The translations under genes were made by a program, and so were the position numbers. Shown piece after piece: positions 17,106 to 23,928 of a DNA stretch of 33,963 nucleotides. Every line of letters begins with the position of its first letter. The first letter of the stretch is position 1. The notes under the pieces are model-generated. The model ran no database searches. It had not been told where the DNA came from and saw only the letters and a list, made by a program, of their open reading frames with translations. Source of the stretch: Akkermansia sp. Lineage in GTDB: Bacteria; Verrucomicrobiota; Verrucomicrobiia; Verrucomicrobiales; Akkermansiaceae. The stretch spans positions 1 to 33,963 of the forward strand of contig JAKSOV010000012.1 of NCBI GenBank assembly GCA_024405415.1, in the 5' to 3' direction.

Positions 17106-17135
17106 TTGCAATGTTCCACGGAACAATGCTACAAT
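17106..17135 (+). promoter_or_regulatory. Promoter of the LexA-box gene pair
   Basis: TTGCAA (17106-17111) and TACAAT (17130-17135) with an 18-bp spacer. Transcription should begin about 17142, three bases before the ATG at 17145, so the mRNA would be essentially leaderless. The spacer is almost filled by a LexA box. Confidence 0.65.
17112..17125. promoter_or_regulatory. Predicted LexA box (TGTTC-N4-GAACA)
   Basis: TGTTCCACGGAACA is an exact match to the 14-bp palindrome TGTTC-N4-GAACA described as the LexA-binding motif of Verrucomicrobia. It sits exactly between the -35 and -10 boxes, where a bound repressor would block RNA polymerase. The sequence match is direct; LexA control is inferred and depends on the organism being a verrucomicrobium. 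No other exact copy was noticed in the intergenic regions I inspected. Confidence 0.65.
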
Positions 17136-17144
17136 CAGCCAACC

Positions 17145-17453
17145 ATGAAACTGCACTTGCCATCATTTCTGCACAAAATGCTCAGTGCCGTACTGTCGGT
17201 GCTGACGTGTGGGGTAATTATGCCAACACACGCGGCAGATGAACAGCGCACCTCAGCACGCATCCGCACCCTCTCAACTGGTATAAATTGGGTTCTTTTC
17301 CGCCAAGCCGCAGAAGCTACTATGAATAGTGAAGAAGGTTCAGAAATTTTACAGCAAGCTGAAATCTCTCCCGTATATAGTGCCGCTGTTTCTCGCCTAG
17401 AAGAACAAATTAGCGGAATCCAAGAAAAGGCAGACGCTCTGCGCCATGCTTAA
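17145..17453 (+). CDS. Small exported protein, predicted SOS-inducible
   Basis: A 102-residue protein with a signal peptide of about 31 residues (MKLHLPSFLHKMLSAV, hydrophobic core, likely cleavage at THA-AD). The mature 70-residue part is polar and mostly helical, ending in a coiled-coil-like stretch (AVSRLEEQISGIQEKADALR). I do not recognise a family. The N-terminus resembles that of the giant autotransporter in this window (MKTHLPTGLRKAL), which points to a lineage-specific export signal. The ATG at 17145 is favoured over an upstream TTG because the TTG lies inside the -35 box. A LexA box covers the promoter, so expression is probably raised by DNA damage. The next gene starts 36 bp downstream in the same direction. 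Confidence 0.65.
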   Translation: MKLHLPSFLHKMLSAVLSVLTCGVIMPTHAADEQRTSARIRTLSTGINWVLFRQAAEATMNSEEGSEILQQAEISPVYSAAVSRLEEQISGIQEKADALRHA

Positions 17454-17489
17454 TCTCCGTTTTACTCTCTCAGTCACAACTTGCAAGCT

Positions 17490-18035
17490 ATGAACGAAGA
17501 AAATCCCGACACCCTTGCCCCCATTCCGCACATGAGCCCTGGGGTCGCCGTTGGCGGCTCCTCCTCTACAAAAGATCCGGAGAGCGGGCAAATTACTAAA
17601 CGCAATTACATGGCGCAGTGTGCTATTCCCCATGATGTGCTGATGGTTCCTGCCATTGACAGTATGCAGGACAAAGAGGCTCAAGCAAAGTTTATTGAGC
17701 TATTTAAGGCCAATCAAGCTCATGCTTTCGAAGAAGATTCAAAAGCCCATGAGCGGCAAGAAATTCGCAACGACAAGAAAGCCGAGGTAGAAAACCATGG
17801 TCGAGTACAAAATCGATGGTTTGGTTACATATTTATCATATTAGGTTTCGCCATAAGTTTGGGTCTTCGGTGCTATAGCCTTCTTAGCACATTAGACATT
17901 GGAGTCGCGCTATTCTTCGTTACAATTCTTGGCATAGCAATCATGAATGGAAGACTTTTATCCATTTCTGCCTCAAAGAAAAGTGCCTCAAATGATGCAC
18001 ATGTAGCGGTCAGCGATACGACTGAAAGCCATTAA
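17490..18035 (+). CDS. Two-helix membrane protein, DUF2335-like, partner of the LexA-box gene
   Basis: A 181-residue protein. The N-terminal 110 residues are soluble and charged, including KFIELFKANQAHAFEEDSKA and a run HERQEIRNDKKAEVENHGR. Two membrane helices lie at about residues 110-133 and 138-160 (WFGYIFIILGFAISLGL; VALFFVTILGIAIMNGR), then a short polar tail. A helical H/E/K/R-rich stretch leading into a C-terminal hairpin of two membrane helices is the layout of DUF2335 membrane proteins; I offer that as a resemblance, not an assignment. It most likely shares the LexA-controlled promoter of the exported protein upstream. The ATG at 17490 was chosen over a TTG nine bases earlier. A strong hairpin follows the stop. 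Confidence 0.65.
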   Translation: MNEENPDTLAPIPHMSPGVAVGGSSSTKDPESGQITKRNYMAQCAIPHDVLMVPAIDSMQDKEAQAKFIELFKANQAHAFEEDSKAHERQEIRNDKKAEVENHGRVQNRWFGYIFIILGFAISLGLRCYSLLSTLDIGVALFFVTILGIAIMNGRLLSISASKKSASNDAHVAVSDTTESH

Positions 18036-18050
18036 AGATAACTTTTATCA

Positions 18051-18090
18051 TACAAAAGGAGGCAGTGCACAAGTGCTGCCTCCTTTTGTA
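18051..18090 (+). terminator. Terminator-like hairpin after the LexA-box pair
   Basis: TACAAAAGGAGGCAG (18051-18065) pairs perfectly with CTGCCTCCTTTTGTA (18076-18090); CAC/GTG near the loop extends the stem with a small bulge. The T-rich half of the stem runs into TAAAATTG. It starts 15 bp after the stop codon. Confidence 0.75.
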
Positions 18091-18145
18091 TAAAATTGTT
18101 TACAATCGGGTTTTATTTACAATTGCCCAGCGAAGAAGCCTCATT

Positions 18146-18190
18146 TTTAAATTTGCGTCAATTATCCCCGAAACTTGAGGCAAATTTAAA
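18146..18190. repeat. Long inverted repeat in the intergenic region
   Basis: TTTAAATTTGCGTCAA (18146-18161) and TTGAGGCAAATTTAAA (18175-18190) pair over 16 positions with one mismatch, around a 13-base loop. Its function is unknown; it sits between two transcription units that converge here. Confidence 0.6.
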
Positions 18191-18220
18191 CCAGATCACA
18201 AAGCAACTGTGCGCTATTCA

Positions 18221-18255
18221 CTTTCAGTTATCCAAAAAATTTGGATAACTGAAAG
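18221..18255. repeat. Perfect 15-bp inverted repeat beside the gyrA terminator
   Basis: CTTTCAGTTATCCAA (18221-18235) and TTGGATAACTGAAAG (18241-18255) form a perfect stem with a five-base AAAAT loop. The right arm shares its last base with the gyrA terminator stem, so on the minus strand the two hairpins follow each other directly. Confidence 0.7.
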
Positions 18256-18282
18256 GCGGCAGCGCGTGAGCGCTGCCGCCTT
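18253..18282 (-). terminator. gyrA terminator
   Basis: GGCGGCAGCGC (18255-18265) and GCGCTGCCGCC (18270-18280) form an 11-bp stem, extendable by two A-T pairs, with a GTGA loop. On the minus strand it comes 24 bp after the gyrA stop and is followed by TTTC. Confidence 0.75.
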
Positions 18283-18306
18283 GTGTATGAGTGGCTGTGA
18301 GGAGGA

Positions 18307-20925
18307 TTATTCCTCAGTGGTTTCGGGCGTTGCTTCCGTTGCGCCTTCGGTGTCGGAATCGCCTTCTTCGTCAATGCCCTCGGCGGGCTCGCCGTCGCTG
18401 TCGTCGGGGATGACGAGGGTGATTTCTTGGATGGATTCTTTGCCGTCGTTGAGGGTGATGAGCTTGACGCCTTGGGTGGCGCGGCCGGTTTCGCGGACGG
18501 TGGAGACTTTGATGCGGACGGATTGGCCGGCGCTGGTCATAATCATGAGCTCGTCGGCATCCGTGACGGTGGTGGCGGAGACGACGCGGCCGGTCTTGTC
18601 CGTGCAGTTCATGGTCTTGAGACCGATGCCGCCGCGGGTTTGGACGCGGTATTCATCGAAGCCCGTGCGCTTGCCGAGACCGTTCTCGGAGACCACGAGG
18701 AGGTGGGCCTCCGCCTGCACCACGGCGAGGGCGACAACGTAGTCGCCTTCGCGCAGGCGGATGCCGCGGACACCGATGGTGTTGCGGCCCTGCGTGCGCA
18801 TGTCGTCCTCATGGAAGCGGATGCTCATGCCGTCGTGCGTGACAAGCACGATGTCGGAGTCGCCGTTGGTCAGCTCGGCATTCACGAGGCTGTTGCCCTC
18901 CTCCAGGTTGATGGCGATGATGCCCGCCTTGCGGTAGTTCACGAAGTCGTTGAGGGCGGTCTTCTTCACCGTGCCGTTTCGGGTGGCGAAGACAACGTTG
19001 CCGGAGCCCTCGGCGAAGGTAATATCCTTGCCGTCCTCGCTCACCTTGCGCTCCAGACGCAGGATGGCAGAGATGTGCTCCTCGGCCTGAAGGTCGAGGA
19101 GGTTCTTGATGGAGCGACCCTGCGCGCTGCGGGCGGCTTCGTCAATCTCATACACGCGCTCCACGTACACGCGACCCGTGTTGGTGAAGAACATGATGTA
19201 GTCGTGGTTCTGGGCGGCGAAGAGGTGCTCCACGTAGTCCGCCTTGTCCTTCTTGCTCTTGGTGGTCGCCGCCTTCACGCCCTTGCCGCCGCGCGCCTGC
19301 AGACGGTACTCGTCCGTCTTGGTGCGCTTGATGTAGCCGCTGTGGGTGATGGTGACAATCATGGAGTCGTTCGGGATAAGGTCCTCGATAGCCATGTCGC
19401 CCTCGAAGGGGATAATCTGCGTGAGACGCGGGGTGGCGTACTTCGCCTTGATGGCGCGCAGCTCGTCCTTCACGATGCCGAGCACGCGGCTCTCGTTGGC
19501 AAGAATATCCAAGAAATCCTCAATCTGGAGAAGCAGATTCTTGTACTCATCGGTAATCTTGTCGTTTTCGAGCGCGGTGAGCTGGTACAGGCGCAGGTCC
19601 AAAATGGCGTTGACCTGACGCTCCGTGAACACGTAGTGGTCGCCCTGCACGCTGGGCTGGGAGTGGATGAGAATGCCCAGACCCTTGGCCAGCTCGGTGG
19701 GGAAGCGGAACTCCTGCAGGCGGCGGCGGGCATCCTCGCGGTTCTTGGAGTCGCGGATGATGCGGATGAACTCGTCCAGATTCGCCAGCGCGATGAGGTA
19801 GGCCTCCAAAATCTCGGCGCGGTCCTCAGCCTTGCGGAGCAGGAATTTCGTGCGGCGCACAACGACCTCGCGGCGGTGCTCCACGTAGAAGTTGATGGCA
19901 TCCTTCATGGTGAGCACCTTGGGGCGGTTCTCGTGGATGGCCAGCATGTTGATGGAGAAGCTGGTCTCCAAGCTGGTGAGCTTGTAGAGCTGGTTGATGA
20001 CCACCTGCGGGCGGGCATCGCGCTTGAGCTCGATTTCCACGTAGTCCGTGAGGTCGCGCATGCCGGCGATGTCGGTAATCACCTTGTCGCGGGAGAGCTC
20101 AGCGATGCGCTCCTGCACGGTGGCGCGGTTCACGCCGTAGGGCATGTCGGAGATGTGGATGAACTCACGGCCGTTCTCGTTGGTAACGACCTCCATCTTG
20201 CCGCGCATGAGCACGCTGCCGTGACCCGTGCGGAAGTAGGTGTTGATGCCCTTGTTGCCGACGATGTCGCCGCCCGTGGGGAAGGCCGGCCCCTCGCTGT
20301 GGAGCTGGAGCTCTTCGGGGGTGATGAGGGGGTTGTCGATGAAGGCGCAGATGCCGTCCACCACTTCACCGAGGTTGTGGGGCGCCATGTTGGTGGCCAT
20401 ACCCACGGCGATACCCGTGCCGCCGTTCACGAGGAGGTTCGGGAAGGCGGAGGGGAACACGACAGGCTCCGTAAAGTTGTTGTCGTAGTTCGGCTGGAAG
20501 TCGACCGTGTCCTTGTCGAGGTCGTCCATGAGCGCCATGCCCATGGGGGAGAGCTTGGCTTCCGTGTATCGGTAAGCGGCGGGGGGGTCGCCTTCGGGCG
20601 TACCGAAGTTACCCTGACCCGTCACCAGCACATCGCGCATGTACCAAGGCTGGGCCATGTTGACGAGGGTGCCGTATGCGGAGGAGTCGCCGTGCGGGTG
20701 GTATTTACCGATGGTGTCACCGACGATACGACCGCACTTCACCGTGCCCTTGTTGGGCGCAAGACCCAGCTCATGCATGGCGAAGAGCACGCGGCGCTGC
20801 GAGGGCTTGAGGCCGTCACGAGCATCCGGAAGAGCGCGCGAGATAATAACGGACATGGAGTAGTCGAGGAAGCTCTTGGAGACCTCCTCCGCCACGTCCA
20901 CAGGACGAATTCTTGTTTCGTTCAT
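18307..20925 (-). CDS. gyrA: DNA gyrase subunit A
   Basis: An 872-residue GyrA, the DNA-breaking and rejoining subunit of gyrase, which introduces negative supercoils with GyrB. The N-terminal domain is complete (SFLDYSMSVIISRALPDARDGLKPSQRRVL) with the catalytic tyrosine in AYRYTEAKL. The quinolone-pocket segment reads HPHGDSSAYGTLVNMAQ: Ser81 matches E. coli Ser83, but Gly85 stands where E. coli has Asp87. The C-terminal beta-pinwheel carries a GyrA-box variant, QARGGKG (usually QRRGGKG). The final 35 residues are a strongly acidic tail (D/E/T-rich), as in other GyrA proteins where the tail tunes supercoiling. It begins 23 bp after the gyrB stop with no Shine-Dalgarno sequence, so the two form an operon. 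Confidence 0.97.
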   Translation of the reverse strand: MNETRIRPVDVAEEVSKSFLDYSMSVIISRALPDARDGLKPSQRRVLFAMHELGLAPNKGTVKCGRIVGDTIGKYHPHGDSSAYGTLVNMAQPWYMRDVLVTGQGNFGTPEGDPPAAYRYTEAKLSPMGMALMDDLDKDTVDFQPNYDNNFTEPVVFPSAFPNLLVNGGTGIAVGMATNMAPHNLGEVVDGICAFIDNPLITPEELQLHSEGPAFPTGGDIVGNKGINTYFRTGHGSVLMRGKMEVVTNENGREFIHISDMPYGVNRATVQERIAELSRDKVITDIAGMRDLTDYVEIELKRDARPQVVINQLYKLTSLETSFSINMLAIHENRPKVLTMKDAINFYVEHRREVVVRRTKFLLRKAEDRAEILEAYLIALANLDEFIRIIRDSKNREDARRRLQEFRFPTELAKGLGILIHSQPSVQGDHYVFTERQVNAILDLRLYQLTALENDKITDEYKNLLLQIEDFLDILANESRVLGIVKDELRAIKAKYATPRLTQIIPFEGDMAIEDLIPNDSMIVTITHSGYIKRTKTDEYRLQARGGKGVKAATTKSKKDKADYVEHLFAAQNHDYIMFFTNTGRVYVERVYEIDEAARSAQGRSIKNLLDLQAEEHISAILRLERKVSEDGKDITFAEGSGNVVFATRNGTVKKTALNDFVNYRKAGIIAINLEEGNSLVNAELTNGDSDIVLVTHDGMSIRFHEDDMRTQGRNTIGVRGIRLREGDYVVALAVVQAEAHLLVVSENGLGKRTGFDEYRVQTRGGIGLKTMNCTDKTGRVVSATTVTDADELMIMTSAGQSVRIKVSTVRETGRATQGVKLITLNDGKESIQEITLVIPDDSDGEPAEGIDEEGDSDTEGATEATPETTEE

Positions 20926-20948
20926 AGTTTAGGAAAAAGGGTTAGAGG

Positions 20949-23501
20949 TTACACGTCAAGATTTCGCACATTGAGCGCGTTATCCTCGATGAAGCGGCGG
21001 CGGGGTTCAACCAAATCGCCCATGAGGATGGTGAACATCTTGTCGGCGGCGGCGGCGTTGTCGTCATCGAGACGGACGCGCAAGAGCTCGCGCTTCTCGG
21101 GGTCCATGGTGGTGGCATAGAGGTCCTTGGCGTCCATTTCACCCAGACCTTTGAATCGGGTGATATTGACGTTGCGACCGCCGATTTCCAGCACCTTTTC
21201 GAGAATGTCCGCCACATAGAAGATGGGCGTGACCACATTCTTCGCACCTTCCACCAGCTCGAAGATGGCGTTGTCGTCGTTAAGCAGGTGGTCGGGGGCG
21301 ATACCCAGCTCTTCGAGGCGGCTCATGATGCGCGTGATGGCCTTGGCCTCATGCAGCTCATGCAGCAGCGCGCGGCGACTGGGACCCTCGCGAACGGGCA
21401 GCGGGTTGGCCGCCAGCTCTTCCTCGCTGGGCTCACCGAAGAGGAAGAGGTCGCGGTTCTCATCGGAGAAGGCGGAGAGGTCTTCCTGCGTGTTGAAATA
21501 GACGATTTCCTCATCGTTACCGCAGCGCACCTTCACCAGGTACTCGGGGAAGGCACCGTGGGCGGCGCGGTGGCGCAGCAGGTCCTTCAGGTTGCCGCCG
21601 TGCTGGGCAACGCTGGCATCGAACTTCTGCAGGGAGATGAGCGTCTCCAGAATGCCCATGAGAGAGTCCGCATCGAACTCCTTGCTCTTATCGGCGGTGC
21701 GGAGGGTGACATCGCCCGCGCCCAGGGAGATGAGCTTGCGGTTGAGGTCCACCTCGGTCTGGATGTACTCTTCCTCCTTGCGGTACTTGACGCGGTACAA
21801 CGGGGGCTGGGCGATATACAGATAGCCCTTGCGGACGAGCTCCGGCATGTGGCGGCAGAAGAGCGTGAGCAGCAGCGTACAGATGTGCGCGCCGTCCACA
21901 TCGGCATCGGCCATGAGGATGATTTTGTGGTAGCGCACCTTGTTGATATCGAAGGAGCCCTCACCCTCGCCGTCGCCGATGCCGGCACCGATGGCGGTGA
22001 TGATGTTCTGGATGGTCTCGCTGCCGAGAGCTTTATCGAGACGCGCTTTTTCCACGTTGAGAATCTTACCGCGCAGGGGCAGGATGGCCTGCGAGCGGCG
22101 ATCACGACCCATCTTGGCGGAGCCGCCTGCGGAGTCACCCTCCACAATGAAGAGCTCGCTCTGCTCGGGGTCGCGGTTGGAGCAATCGGCCAGCTTGCCG
22201 GGCAGACCGCCGCCGACCGTCATCGCGCTCTTACGGACGCTCTCACGGGCCTTGCGGGCGGCTTCGCGGGCGCGGCTGGCGATGAGGCAGCGGTCGATGA
22301 TGACGCGCGCCTGCTGCGGGTTCTCCTCAAAATATTCCTTGAGCTCTTCGTAGACCACGTTGCCGACCACGCCTTCAATCTCGGTATTGACGAGCTTGTC
22401 CTTCGTCTGGGAGGAGAAGCGCGGGTTGGGCATCTTGACGGAGATGACGCAGACAAGGCCTTCGCGCACGTCGTCGCCGTTCAGGCTGGGGTCTTTGTCC
22501 TTGAGCAGGTTGTTGCCCTTGGCGTAGGCGTTGATGGCGCGGGTGAGCGCGCCGCGGAAGCCGGAGAGGTGCGTGCCGCCGTCGCCGTTGAAGATGGAGT
22601 TGGCGTAGCAGAGGATGTTGTACTTGTCGCTGTCGTTGTACTGCATCACGACATCCACAATCACGTCGTCCTCCATCTTCTTGCCGTCGTACTCCACCTC
22701 GATGTGGCGCACGCCGCTCATGACGATGGGCTCGGGGGTGATGAGGGTCTTGTTCTCGTTGAGCTGATGCACGAACTCCTTAATGCCGTCCTTGTAGAAG
22801 AAGGTTTCGCGGCGTTCGGGGTTCTCGCGCTCATCCACCAGTTCGATGACGAGACCGGGGTTGAGGAAGGCGAGCTCGCGCAGACGGCGGGAGAGCATGT
22901 CGAAGCGGAACTCCGTGGTGTCCGTGAAGATGGTGGGATCGGGCAGGAAGGTGATGGTGGTGCCCGTCTGATGCGCGGGGCAGGAGCCGACGACGTGCAG
23001 CTTCTCGGTCGTCTTGCCGCGCTCGAAGGTGATGACGTGGCGCTTGCCGTCGCGGCGCACCTCGGCCTTGAACCAGTCGGAGAGCGCGTTCACGCACTTG
23101 GCACCCACGCCGTGCAGACCGCCGGAGTATTTGTACGCACCCTGCCCGAACTTACCGCCCGCATGCAGGTTGGTGAGCACGAGCTCCACGGCGGGGATGC
23201 CGAACTTGGGATGAATATCCACGGGAATGCCGCGACCGTTGTCCACCACGGAGATGGAGCCGTCCACGTGCATCACGATGTCAATCTTGCTGCAATAGCC
23301 CGCGAGGTGTTCATCAATGGAGTTGTCCAGCACCTCGAACACGCAGTGGTGCAGGCCGCGCTGGTCCGGGTCACCGATGTACATGCCGGGGCGCTTACGG
23401 ACGGCTTCAAGGCCTTCCAGCTTGTCAATCTGGGCGGCGCCGTATTCTTGCGGAGCCCCGGTAGACGTCACGTCAGCGGGGGGAGTATCGTTGTCACTCA
23501 T
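20949..23501 (-). CDS. gyrB: DNA gyrase subunit B
   Basis: An 850-residue GyrB, the ATPase subunit of gyrase. In order: GHKL ATP-binding domain (VRKRPGMYIGD, VVDNGRGIPVD, GLHGVGAKCVNALS), transducer domain, TOPRIM domain with EGDSAGGSAKMGRDR and metal-binding DADVDGAH, an insert of roughly 170 residues as in E. coli, and a tail-like C-terminal domain (RFKGLGEMDAKDL). All active-site motifs are intact. The ATG at 23501 is supported by a promoter that ends eight bases upstream; the resulting mRNA would be almost leaderless. gyrA follows on the same transcript. The first 18 residues (SDNDTPPADV) are a short polar extension before the conserved domain. The promoter lies within an alternating CG tract, discussed separately. 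Confidence 0.97.
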   Translation of the reverse strand: MSDNDTPPADVTSTGAPQEYGAAQIDKLEGLEAVRKRPGMYIGDPDQRGLHHCVFEVLDNSIDEHLAGYCSKIDIVMHVDGSISVVDNGRGIPVDIHPKFGIPAVELVLTNLHAGGKFGQGAYKYSGGLHGVGAKCVNALSDWFKAEVRRDGKRHVITFERGKTTEKLHVVGSCPAHQTGTTITFLPDPTIFTDTTEFRFDMLSRRLRELAFLNPGLVIELVDERENPERRETFFYKDGIKEFVHQLNENKTLITPEPIVMSGVRHIEVEYDGKKMEDDVIVDVVMQYNDSDKYNILCYANSIFNGDGGTHLSGFRGALTRAINAYAKGNNLLKDKDPSLNGDDVREGLVCVISVKMPNPRFSSQTKDKLVNTEIEGVVGNVVYEELKEYFEENPQQARVIIDRCLIASRAREAARKARESVRKSAMTVGGGLPGKLADCSNRDPEQSELFIVEGDSAGGSAKMGRDRRSQAILPLRGKILNVEKARLDKALGSETIQNIITAIGAGIGDGEGEGSFDINKVRYHKIILMADADVDGAHICTLLLTLFCRHMPELVRKGYLYIAQPPLYRVKYRKEEEYIQTEVDLNRKLISLGAGDVTLRTADKSKEFDADSLMGILETLISLQKFDASVAQHGGNLKDLLRHRAAHGAFPEYLVKVRCGNDEEIVYFNTQEDLSAFSDENRDLFLFGEPSEEELAANPLPVREGPSRRALLHELHEAKAITRIMSRLEELGIAPDHLLNDDNAIFELVEGAKNVVTPIFYVADILEKVLEIGGRNVNITRFKGLGEMDAKDLYATTMDPEKRELLRVRLDDDNAAAADKMFTILMGDLVEPRRRFIEDNALNVRNLDV

Positions 23502-23538
23502 ACGCGCGCATGATACGCGCGTACGCGCGCGCGGTCAA
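23499..23538 (-). promoter_or_regulatory. gyrBA promoter embedded in alternating purine-pyrimidine DNA
   Basis: Minus strand TTGACC (23533-23538) and TATCAT (23510-23515) with a 17-bp spacer made wholly of alternating GCGCGCGCGTACGCGCG. Alternation extends over 23513-23533 and again over 23499-23512, with one break between. Such DNA readily adopts the Z form under negative supercoiling. Predicted start of transcription is one to three bases before the ATG. Confidence 0.65.
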
Positions 23539-23650
23539 GTTTAAATTGGCGCACATGACACAATAAGCCCCCTGTAAGGCTCTACAAGGGCCGTTTACGC
23601 CCCGAGCAGCATGTGGATACCCACGAGCAGAAAACAGCCCGAGAAAGGCT

Positions 23651-23857
23651 CGGCAAAGGAGGATTTGTTGGGATTTACTAGGTACTATGTACTAGGTACT
23701 ATTTATCAAGTTCGGCGGCTGCCGCCGCGAGATAACGAACCCGTTCTGACGCAAGCGTCAGAACGGGTTTCCCATCCTTGCGGCGACAGCCGCACTCTAT
23801 TCAAAAATAGTACATAGTACATAGTACCTAGTAAATCTACAAATCCCTCATTTGTCG
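23651..23857. repeat. Full copy B of dispersed miniature inverted-repeat element (inverted relative to copy A)
   Basis: About 207 bp, the reverse complement of copy A and identical to it over the core. It begins CGGCAAAGGAGGATTTGTTG and ends CTCATTTGTCG, giving imperfect terminal inverted repeats of about 28 bp. Each end carries four 7-bp TACTATG/TACTAGG units, against six on one side of copy A, so unit number varies between copies. The central palindrome is at 23738-23769. It lies between the gyrB promoter and the terminator of the large autotransporter. Confidence 0.9.
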
Positions 23858-23872
23858 AACTCGTCCGCGCGC

Positions 23873-23907
23873 AAAAACGGCCCGGCGCTTGCGCGTCGGG
23901 CCGTTTG
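23873..23907 (-). terminator. Terminator of the large autotransporter gene
   Basis: On the minus strand AAACGGCCCGACGC pairs with GCGCCGGGCCGTTT (one mismatch, four-base loop) and is followed by TTTTTGC. It begins about 22 bp after the stop codon at 23929. Confidence 0.8.
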
Positions 23908-23928
23908 ATGGGGTTGATATTCGGGTTA

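Noticed and set aside
18427-23513. Long open frames antisense to gyrA and gyrB
   Set aside because: The minus strand carries complete gyrase genes with all motifs; the opposite frames are low-complexity mirror sequences.
23611-23817. Small frames in the repeat element, also in copy A, giving the same 49-residue C-terminus
   Set aside because: The identity is due to the repeated DNA. The frame runs through tandem units and hairpins and has no ribosome-binding site.
23651-23857. Insertion sequence with transposase at the repeat
   Set aside because: The element is about 207 bp and has no coding capacity; only a non-autonomous element is supported.
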